DNA from: Ramicandelaber brevisporus
Taxonomy: Eukaryota > Kickxellomycota > Ramicandelaberales > Ramicandelaberaceae
Reading direction: 5' to 3'
NCBI GenBank assembly: GCA_025201865.1
Contig: MU602821.1
Location: forward strand, 9,533 to 22,031
Length of the DNA stretch: 12,499 nt
The position numbers were made by a program, and so were the translations under genes. The notes beneath the pieces are model-generated. The model saw nothing but the letters and a program-made list of their open reading frames with translations, did not search any database and was not told the origin of the DNA. Shown here piece after piece: positions 5,734 through 12,140 of the stretch. Numbering within the stretch: position 1 is the first letter of the stretch; every line of letters starts with the position of its first letter.

Positions 5734-8136
5734 ATGATCTGCACCTTGTCGAAGACGGCGGCGTGGTCGGCTCGTTCAACCGCGTCTGTGTCTAGAATAG
5801 TCATTGGACGTGCACCACAATGGCATAGCCAGTATCGATGGCTATCGACTGATAACATTGCAAAGAGACGAGAGCTTTGGTCAGAATTGCGTGCCAAATA
5901 CGGCAAGCCATCCAAAGCAACTTCTGCAAACTCTGCACCATCTGCAGCCTCTACTGCATCTACTGCGTCTGCTGCGTCTGCTACATCACGATCAACAGCT
6001 TCCAGCGTTGATTTGGCTACGAGATGGCATTCATCAGCCCATGTTCTTGGTGCTGCATTGGAAAAGTTGTATGGTGACAATGTGTTCTTGTGCGATGGAC
6101 CGCCTTTGCTCCCAAACAATGGATTCTTCTATGAATTCTTGCTGCTGAATGAAGCACATCCACAATCATCAGACTATGTTCAGCTGGCTGCAGATGAGTC
6201 TCTTGATCATGTTGATCGCATCCGCAAATTGATTCATCTGGTTGACGCTAAACAAGAGTCAGAAACGCCAGTCAAGTTCCTCAAAGAGCGTGATTTACCT
6301 GCCATCACTTCTGCAATGCGTGAAATTGCATCAGCAAAGCCAACATTTGAGCGACTCGAGATTTCATTAGATGACGCGCGGCGACTGTTTGCATCAAACC
6401 CATTCAAGCTGCAATATATTAAACGAATTGCAGCACAGCAGTTGAAATCTGGCGAAGATGGCACATTGTCTGTTTACAGACTGGCTGATTTTATTGATTT
6501 GTGCCGAGGTCCTCATCTTCCAACCACCGCATCCATCAAGAGTCTCGACGCATATCAAGTTGCAGCAGCTCACTGGGTGCAGCCCATACCAGCTACGACA
6601 GCTTCAACAGCAGCAGCAGTAGAAGCATCCTCACCCTCATTGCCAGGCTCTGGCGACTCTGGCGCTGTTGACCTTGACTCTGCACAGGCTTTGAATCGAG
6701 TGTATGGTGTATCGTTTGCATCGGAGTCTGAGCTGGCTAACTGGCACAAGCAGCGCGAAACTGCACGACAGAATGGCGACCATCGTAACATTGGCGCAGC
6801 ATTAAAGCTGTTTATGATCCACGAGAGCAGTCCTGGCTCTCCATTCATTCTACCACATGGCACGCGAGTGATTCGGAGAATGACAGACATGATCACTGGC
6901 AAGCTGAGGCAGTATGGATTTGATGAGGTTGTATCACCAATAATGTACAAGAAGAGCCTTTGGGAGACATCTGGTCATTGGGATCATTACCGAGAAAACA
7001 TGTTTGTAGTAAATAGACCAACTGCCTCATCTACACCTTCATCCTCATCTTCATCTACATCTTCAACGGCTACGGCTACAAAATGCAGTCATGAACATAG
7101 CCATGGCGAGCAGGCTGCAGACGATTCACTGGGGTTGAAGCCAATGAACTGTCCTGGCCACTGTTTGATATTCGCACACATGCCAAAGTCATTCCGTGAA
7201 TTACCTGTTCGATATGCTGACTTCAGTCCGTTGCATCGCAATGAAGAGTCTGGTGCATTGACTGGATTGACTCGTGTAATCAAATTCCACCAGGACGATG
7301 GCCACATCTTCTGTCGGCCGGATCAGGTCCGCGCTGAGATTCAAGCGTGCCTTGAGCTGATCAACACTGTGTATAAACATCTTGGATTCTCTAAGCTTCA
7401 GTACACTTTGGCAACGCGTCCAGAGCAGGACTACATTGGCACTGTCGAGCTGTGGAATCAGGCTGAAGACTCTCTGCGGCAAGCACTCAATGCAACAACT
7501 GCGAGCCTGGACAGCGGTAGTGACTCAGAGGCATCTACTTGGACATACAAGCATGGCGACGGTGCATTTTATGGACCAAAGATTGATGTCATGGTTGAAG
7601 ATTCACAAGGCAGACGGCATCAAACCGCCACAATCCAACTCGATTACCAACTCCCACAGCGGTTCGGACTCAAGTATACTGGATCAGATGGTAAAGAACA
7701 CCCTCCCGTGATGATCCATCGCGCTGTGTTTGGCTCACTCGAGCGTTGCTTTGCAGTGCTGCTTGAGCATCATCAGGGCAAGCTTCCATTCTGGCTGAGC
7801 CCCCGCCAAGCTGTTGTGTGTCCAGTCAACAGCAGCATCGACAAGCACGTTGATTATGCTCATGAAGTCCTACAAACGCTGACACAATCAGCGAGCAATA
7901 GTGGTGGTGGCGGCGGCGGTCATTACTATATCGATGTGGATGCCTCCAATGCGTCTCTTGGAAAGCGCATTCGAAGTGCCCAGTCCCTGCGATACAACTT
8001 CATGATTGTCGTTGGTGATGCCGAGGCAGCAAATCGTACGGTTCAGGTCCGCGCTAATGATGGCACTCAGCTTCCACCAATGTCACTTGATGAACTTCGC
8101 ACCTACTTTGCTGATCTTTCCTCTAACTTCAAATAG
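5734..8136 (+). CDS. MST1: Threonyl-tRNA synthetase, mitochondrial type with editing domain
   Basis: An 800-residue class II synthetase that charges tRNA-Thr. Residues 1-39 have no acidic residue and carry K7, R14, R21, R26 and R35, a good mitochondrial presequence. An Ala/Ser/Thr-rich linker (about 60-90) follows and no TGS domain is visible. The editing domain is intact: H99-x3-H103 and C257-R-G-P-H261, matching the site that hydrolyses mischarged Ser-tRNA-Thr. The catalytic core has motif 1 near 400-415, motif 2 with R502 in a H-R-N-E-E-S-G context, motif 3 with R671, and the zinc ligands C473, H524 and H662. The anticodon-binding domain runs from about 690 to 795. Low-complexity insertions interrupt it at about 283-305, 430-465 (Ser/Thr run, then C-S-H-E-H-S-H at 451-457), 590-600 and a six-Gly run at 724-729. 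Yeast Mst1 lacks both TGS and editing domains, so this is an intermediate architecture. No intron is needed. Confidence 0.95.
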   Translation: MICTLSKTAAWSARSTASVSRIVIGRAPQWHSQYRWLSTDNIAKRRELWSELRAKYGKPSKATSANSAPSAASTASTASAASATSRSTASSVDLATRWHSSAHVLGAALEKLYGDNVFLCDGPPLLPNNGFFYEFLLLNEAHPQSSDYVQLAADESLDHVDRIRKLIHLVDAKQESETPVKFLKERDLPAITSAMREIASAKPTFERLEISLDDARRLFASNPFKLQYIKRIAAQQLKSGEDGTLSVYRLADFIDLCRGPHLPTTASIKSLDAYQVAAAHWVQPIPATTASTAAAVEASSPSLPGSGDSGAVDLDSAQALNRVYGVSFASESELANWHKQRETARQNGDHRNIGAALKLFMIHESSPGSPFILPHGTRVIRRMTDMITGKLRQYGFDEVVSPIMYKKSLWETSGHWDHYRENMFVVNRPTASSTPSSSSSSTSSTATATKCSHEHSHGEQAADDSLGLKPMNCPGHCLIFAHMPKSFRELPVRYADFSPLHRNEESGALTGLTRVIKFHQDDGHIFCRPDQVRAEIQACLELINTVYKHLGFSKLQYTLATRPEQDYIGTVELWNQAEDSLRQALNATTASLDSGSDSEASTWTYKHGDGAFYGPKIDVMVEDSQGRRHQTATIQLDYQLPQRFGLKYTGSDGKEHPPVMIHRAVFGSLERCFAVLLEHHQGKLPFWLSPRQAVVCPVNSSIDKHVDYAHEVLQTLTQSASNSGGGGGGHYYIDVDASNASLGKRIRSAQSLRYNFMIVVGDAEAANRTVQVRANDGTQLPPMSLDELRTYFADLSSNFK

Positions 8137-8209
8137 ATACAATTATTTTTGTCTTACTCTCCTTTAATGTGAAACGTGACTTTGCTAATAATAAAACAAA
8201 ATTACCCGA
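8137..8209. terminator. Convergent 73-bp 3' gap, ThrRS / POLD3
   Basis: Only 73 bp separate the two stop codons. A plus-strand AATAAA at 8190-8195 suits the ThrRS transcript. A second AATAAA at 8225-8230 lies inside the last codons of POLD3, so ThrRS mRNAs probably overlap the 3' end of POLD3. No canonical minus-strand hexamer is seen within the gap. Confidence 0.55.
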
Positions 8210-9556
8210 TTAATTACTCTTTTTAATAAAGAATTGTGATATATTACCCTTCTGCACCGTGGTGCCGCTCTTGGCTTTAGCTGTGCCTTTGTTAGCTGCT
8301 GTAGAGGCTGGCTGTGACTTGGCTGGTGTTGGCTGTTTTCCCGATGTACGAGGCTTCTTTGGCTCTGGTGCCTTTGGTTCTGCGTATGAAATTAGAAAGC
8401 CATCTTCGTCGACTTCTGGTCTGTCTTGCTTCTTTGGCGCTGCTGGTACAACTGAAGGCTTAGCTACAGTTGGTGCTGGGGATGGTTCTGGCTGTGGAGT
8501 CTGTTCCTTGACACGAGGCTCGGCCATCCGAGCTGGCTGTGGAGACTCTGCATCTGAGTTGGATGAATCATGCATCACAATGTCATCAGCTTCATCGTCG
8601 AACAGTCCAGATGAATCTGGTGCATTCGAAAGGCTGCCATTCTTTTCATCACCGCTGTCATCTTTATCGAGGTCAATGTGCGGTCGTTTCTTGGTTGTTG
8701 ATGCAGTAGCTGCAGTCTTCTTTTGCTGAGATTCCTTAGTCTTTGATTGCATCTTAAGTGCTGATACAATTGTCTTTGGCTGTGATTGTGTCTGTGCTGC
8801 TGGCTGTAGTGCTGGCTGTGCTGCTGGCTTCGACTCTGTTGCCACAGTGTTGACATTTTCGCGTTTAGTCGGTGCGGTAGTTGATGATTTGCGTCCAAAG
8901 AATGAGTCAAGACCAGTTTTACCGGCCGACAGTTTGTGTCCGTCTACCTTCTCTGATACTGCAGCTGCAGCTGTCGCTGTCGCTGTTGTTGCAGTTGCAG
9001 TTGCAGTGGTTGTCTTCTCTTTCTGAACTGGTTTATACTGCGTAGACTTTGATGCATTAGATTTGCTAATTGACAACGATGCAAATGCATCTGTCAGCTC
9101 GGATGTTCGTGCAATTCGTTTCATGCTACGCAGCTGTGCAACCTCGGTTGGAATCTCTGGTAGCGCTGAAGACCCTTCTACCGGCCTGTTGCTCTGCACC
9201 AACGCTCCAGCAAGTGCATCCGCATCAAGACGCGGCCCGCGATAGATAGCGTAAACCGATGCATCTTTACGCTGTTCAGCTGACAACTTGTCTGCACCAA
9301 CCATTGACAACTCAATTGCAAGTCCCGAAGCCGATGGCTTGATGTTCAAGATTGTGTAGATAATACGGGTGGCATTGGCATCATCCGCAGACGCCAGTGT
9401 GTCTGGATGCTGTTCAGCGTATTTTGTGAGCAGATCTTGAGCGCTTTGGGACGACACTCCAAACAGTTCCGCAGTTGAGCGAGCTGTGATCACTTGTTGG
9501 TCAACCTCAATGGCCGCCTTCAGCTGTGCAAATTGCCGATCGTTCGTTGCCATCAT
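8210..9556 (-). CDS. POLD3: DNA polymerase delta subunit 3 (POLD3/Cdc27 family)
   Basis: A 448-residue non-catalytic subunit of the replicative polymerase delta, and in other eukaryotes of polymerase zeta; nuclear. The N-terminal ~150 residues have the family's winged-helix domain that contacts the B subunit. The remaining two thirds are disordered and rich in Lys, Ser, Ala, Gln and Pro, as in Cdc27. They include a Thr-Ala alternation at 182-199, acidic patches (296-304, 320-335) and the conserved V-D-E-D-G-F motif at 382-387. The extreme C-terminus carries K436-G-N-I-S-Q-F-F443, a PCNA-interacting (PIP) motif with Lys where Gln is usual. A second copy, K213-T-G-L-D-S-F-F220, lies internally. 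Two adjacent ATGs occur (9556 and 9553); the second has the better context (A at -3, G at +4). Length is close to human POLD3 and longer than fission yeast Cdc27. Identification is from the whole architecture, since this family diverges fast. Confidence 0.87.
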   Translation of the reverse strand: MMATNDRQFAQLKAAIEVDQQVITARSTAELFGVSSQSAQDLLTKYAEQHPDTLASADDANATRIIYTILNIKPSASGLAIELSMVGADKLSAEQRKDASVYAIYRGPRLDADALAGALVQSNRPVEGSSALPEIPTEVAQLRSMKRIARTSELTDAFASLSISKSNASKSTQYKPVQKEKTTTATATATTATATAAAAVSEKVDGHKLSAGKTGLDSFFGRKSSTTAPTKRENVNTVATESKPAAQPALQPAAQTQSQPKTIVSALKMQSKTKESQQKKTAATASTTKKRPHIDLDKDDSGDEKNGSLSNAPDSSGLFDDEADDIVMHDSSNSDAESPQPARMAEPRVKEQTPQPEPSPAPTVAKPSVVPAAPKKQDRPEVDEDGFLISYAEPKAPEPKKPRTSGKQPTPAKSQPASTAANKGTAKAKSGTTVQKGNISQFFIKKSN

Positions 9557-10051
9557 CGCCTATCAACAAAAGAGGAAGAAGAATAAACAAGTCAATCAAA
9601 CAGGAAGTTAGAAACAAGAAACAGAGCTGTTTTGTTTGTTTGTGTGAGTGTCGTTTACTGTTCGAAACAACATTCACTCGGTTTGCCCTAAAAATATAAA
9701 CAACAAGCATCCACAAAACAGCTCGCCACATTGCATTGGATATTGACTATTGCGCTCATGGCGATGACACCGTGGTTACAGCCGTAACAATGACACTGTC
9801 TTCTTCTTCTTCCTTCCTTCCTTCTTTTTATACTCCCTTACCGAGCCAGTGTTATTCACCTTTATTGTTTTTTTTTACTTTTTCTTCACTGAGCCTTGTA
9901 GCTTCTCCTTCGGTGAGACTGTTCTCCTTCCAGCACGACCTCCAACTTCAAACGGCCACAACAAAAAAAAAACACGGAACGATACAGTTTCAGTAGCGCG
10001 ACCAGTGATACTAGTGATATCAGCGATACCACCAGCAACAGCAACATAACA
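9557..10051. promoter_or_regulatory. Divergent intergenic region, POLD3 / I9 gene
   Basis: 495 bp between two divergent ATGs. Visible elements are a TATAAA on the plus strand at 9695-9700, a TTC/TTCC-type pyrimidine run at about 9799-9830 ending in a TATA-like sequence (9830-9833), T-rich DNA around 9868-9892 and an A10-type run near 9962-9971 close to the I9 gene. The pyrimidine run and the T-rich tract are oriented as expected for the plus-strand I9 promoter. Nothing here looks coding. Confidence 0.5.
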
Positions 10052-10534
10052 ATGGTTAGACGGGTGACTGTCAGAGCATTTGCTGTTGCGGCTATGCTCA
10101 TGCTTCTTGCCGCAGTCATTCTTGCAGCAGGCACACTGAGCAGTGTTATCATCGGATTCAAAGAAGACTCGACGCAAGCAGCTCGTGACAAGATCAAGCG
10201 AGACATTATACAGAGCGGCGGCTCCATTACGGCCGAGTTTGAGTTCATTTCGGCACTGGCGGCAAAAGTTCCCGATGGATTCTTGACTTATCTGCGGAGT
10301 AATCCAGCCATAAAGTACATTGAACCAGATGCAACTGTCACGGTGATGCCGCAGCCAACTCCGTCCGCCACAAGCACATCAGTATCGTCATGGTCATCGT
10401 GGTCATCAGCACCAACAGCGGCACCAACAGCAGCAGAGTCGCAAACGTCGAGATTGCTCTCATCACCAAGCGCAGCATCAGCATCAGCATCAGGATCGTC
10501 ACTCTCTTCGAATGCTGTACCTCGCATGCCATGA
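10052..10534 (+). CDS. Secreted or membrane-anchored inhibitor-I9 domain protein
   Basis: A 160-residue protein. Residues 1-30 start with R3-R4, R8 and a hydrophobic stretch (9-30), fitting a signal peptide or an N-terminal anchor. Residues about 31-98 match the I9 fold found in subtilisin propeptides and in the yeast vacuolar proteinase B inhibitor Pbi2: a V-I-I-G-F-K strand, a long helix, G56-G57-S-I, then V73-P-D and an I90-E-P-D end. The tail (99-160) is Ser/Ala/Thr/Pro-rich, includes a W-S-S-W at 114-117, and has no hydrophobic end for a GPI anchor. No subtilisin catalytic domain follows in any frame before the elongase gene, so this is a stand-alone I9 protein and not a protease zymogen. 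By family analogy it would bind a subtilisin-like protease in the vacuole, the secretory pathway or outside the cell. It could instead be a separately encoded propeptide or a decayed protease. The ATG context (A at -3, G at +4) is good. Confidence 0.83.
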   Translation: MVRRVTVRAFAVAAMLMLLAAVILAAGTLSSVIIGFKEDSTQAARDKIKRDIIQSGGSITAEFEFISALAAKVPDGFLTYLRSNPAIKYIEPDATVTVMPQPTPSATSTSVSSWSSWSSAPTAAPTAAESQTSRLLSSPSAASASASGSSLSSNAVPRMP

Positions 10535-10537
10535 TGT

Positions 10538-10543
10538 AATAAA
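10538..10543 (+). terminator. Poly(A) hexamer of the I9 gene
   Basis: An exact AATAAA hexamer, starting four bases after the TGA stop of the I9-domain gene. A cleavage site 10-30 nt downstream would give a very short 3' UTR. Confidence 0.4.
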
Positions 10544-10965
10544 TCCAGACACTCTTGACTCGCTGATCCTTCCCCCTTTCAAAAGTTGCTGTAGAGTAGC
10601 ACAAGCTAACACTCTTTACAGTCCCCTATAATCGTTAACCCTATTCCTATCCTCCCCCCTTTTACATTCAATGGAACCATAGAAGCATAGCGGCCCGCCA
10701 CATGGCAGCTCTGCCAATGTCTCGTACGATGCGCATCGAACCACTCACTTCATTTTCCCCAGTGGTTATCATTGAGTTCACATCATAGATTAGGTATACC
10801 GTGAGTGGTTTCCCAGCCAGCTGCACGTGAAGAACCAGAGACCAACAGTTTATCCAACCAACCTCTCTGCTCCGCGATCTGATCTTCGAGTACCACAAGT
10901 CAGCCTCGCTGTTCTTCTGTCCTCGACGCACTCCCCTTCTCCTTTTACGCTTCCTCAAACCTCTG

Positions 10966-11021
10966 CCCTCCGCCCCGCCCCCTCCCCTCCTGCTCCCTCA
11001 CCTCCCTCCCTCCCTTTGCCC
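10966..11021 (-). promoter_or_regulatory. G-quadruplex / i-motif candidate tract upstream of the elongase gene
   Basis: On the minus strand this tract contains two sets of four G-runs. At 10966-10987 the runs are GGGG, GGGGG, GGGG and GGG with loops of 1, 1 and 4. At 10995-11021 there are repeated GGG runs with mostly 1-nt loops. Both satisfy the usual G3+N1-7 quadruplex pattern. The tract lies about 80-140 bp upstream of the elongase ATG, in the core promoter or leader. Confidence 0.6.
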
Positions 11022-11058
11022 TCTTCCTCTTGATCTCTCTCATTTCATACCTACCAGC

Positions 11059-11080
11059 CGAAAAGAAAGAAAGAAAGAAC
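11059..11080 (+). repeat. AAAG tetranucleotide run in the elongase leader
   Basis: Four to five consecutive AAAG units followed by GAAC/GAACC units up to the elongase start codon. It is a simple repeat that makes the probable 5' UTR A-rich and unstructured, in sharp contrast to the C-rich tract before it. Confidence 0.6.
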
Positions 11081-11103
11081 GAACTGAACCGAACCGATAG
11101 AAG

Positions 11104-11988
11104 ATGAGCGCTTCTCCCCCACTGCCGACGTCGCAGGCACAGGCTATGCTGCCCGCCTTCAACGACTACTTTGGCCAGGCCTACAAGCTCGCCACCGGCC
11201 AGACCCACACCGAGTTCCGCTACGTCCAGGGTGTCACTCCAATGTCCACCTGGACCGAGGTGCTCGTTGCTGTCGCCATTTACCTGGTTGTCATCTTTGG
11301 CGGTCAGGAGTTGATGCGCAACCGCAGCCCAATGCAGCCAAAGCTCATCTTCCAGATCCACAATGTGTTCCTCACCGTTGCCTCGCTCGTGCTGCTCGTT
11401 TTGTTCCTTGAACAGGTTGTGCCAATGGTCTTCCAGAATGGCTTCTTCTTCGCCATTTGCCACGCCGATGCATGGACCCAGAAGCTCGAGTTCCTGTATT
11501 ATCTCAACTACCTGCTCAAGTACTACGAGCTGCTCGACACTGTCTTCCTCGTTGTCAAGAAGAAGAAGCTCGACTTCTTGCACTGGTTCCACCACTCCAT
11601 GACTGCCGTTCTGTGCTTCGTTCAGCTCAATGGCTACACCTCCGTGTCCTGGGTTGTCATCACTTTGAACTTGGCCGTGCACGTCCTGATGTACTGGTTC
11701 TACCTGCTCACTAGCATGGGCAAGCGTCCATGGTGGAAGCAGTGGGTTACCACCGCCCAGATCACTCAGTTCGTCATTGACCTGTGCGTCATCTACTACT
11801 GCGCTTACACCCTGATTGCCTTCAGATTCTTGCCATGGTTGCCACACCAGGGCACCTGCGTTGGCACTGACGATGCTGCCATCTTTGGTGTTGCTCTGCT
11901 CACCAGCTACCTCTTCCTGTTCCTGGACTTCTGGCGCCGCACATACAACAAGCCAAAGGCTGCTGCCGTCGCCAAGAAGACCGAGTAA
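11104..11988 (+). CDS. Very-long-chain fatty acid elongase, Elo2/Elo3 class
   Basis: A 294-residue multi-span ER membrane protein of the ELO family, the condensing enzyme (3-ketoacyl-CoA synthase) that adds two carbons from malonyl-CoA to long acyl-CoAs, feeding sphingolipid synthesis in fungi. The family signatures are all present and in order: K139-x2-E142-x2-D145-T146, the catalytic H160-x2-H163-H164 box (H-W-F-H-H), N189 with H193-x2-M196-Y197, and T216-x2-Q219-x2-Q222. Hydrophobic segments are visible at about 50-68, 84-104, 130-150, 164-180, 183-203, 220-242 and 258-276. The V-S-W-V-V-I-T-L-N-L and W-W-K-Q-W-V-T stretches resemble yeast Elo2/Elo3 more than Elo1. It ends in K-K-T-E, a KKXX ER-retrieval signal. 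The codons favour C endings much more than in the F-box or ThrRS genes, which suggests high expression. The exact chain-length specificity cannot be read. Confidence 0.95.
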   Translation: MSASPPLPTSQAQAMLPAFNDYFGQAYKLATGQTHTEFRYVQGVTPMSTWTEVLVAVAIYLVVIFGGQELMRNRSPMQPKLIFQIHNVFLTVASLVLLVLFLEQVVPMVFQNGFFFAICHADAWTQKLEFLYYLNYLLKYYELLDTVFLVVKKKKLDFLHWFHHSMTAVLCFVQLNGYTSVSWVVITLNLAVHVLMYWFYLLTSMGKRPWWKQWVTTAQITQFVIDLCVIYYCAYTLIAFRFLPWLPHQGTCVGTDDAAIFGVALLTSYLFLFLDFWRRTYNKPKAAAVAKKTE

Positions 11989-12140
11989 ATTTCATCTTCA
12001 ATCCTCCATTTCTTAGATCACAATCTACATTTTCATTATAATTACTACTATAAGCACTTCAAGTATTAACCAATCAAACGAACATTGAAAGAACAAGAAA
12101 GGATGAAATGGTTAAAAAGGGAGGGGAGAAAGAGGGAGGC
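11989..12140. terminator. Convergent 3' gap, elongase / nucleoside diphosphate kinase
   Basis: 152 bp of AT-rich DNA between two convergent stop codons. No exact AATAAA is found on either strand, so both genes presumably use variant poly(A) signals. The region next to the NDK stop (12100-12140) is purine-rich on the plus strand. Confidence 0.4.

Larger units (their letters stand above)
10535..11103. promoter_or_regulatory. Intergenic region with 3' end of the I9 gene and elongase promoter
   Basis: The left end holds an AATAAA at 10538-10543, only four bases after the I9 stop codon. The middle (about 10560-10900) shows no gene; open frames there lack protein character and no tRNA-like T-arm folds. 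From about 10905 to 11045 the plus strand becomes almost pure pyrimidine with dense C-runs, and then ends in an AAAG/GAAC-type A-rich leader up to the elongase ATG. No TATA box is seen near the elongase start. Confidence 0.55.

Noticed and set aside
5586-6119. Minus-strand 177-codon frame
   Set aside because: Antisense of the ThrRS N-terminus; no family features and it would occupy the divergent promoter.
10700-10770. Possible tRNA T-arm (GGTTCGATGCGC-like on the minus strand)
   Set aside because: The flanking bases do not pair into a T-stem and no acceptor, D or anticodon arms can be drawn.
10668-10958. Minus-strand 96-codon frame between the I9 and elongase genes
   Set aside because: Random-looking composition with an Arg/Lys-rich start created by the C-rich tract; no homology recognised.
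10535-11103. Possible remnant of a subtilisin catalytic domain after the I9 gene
   Set aside because: I looked for the Asp, His and Ser catalytic motifs in the plus-strand frames and found none; the region is intergenic in character.
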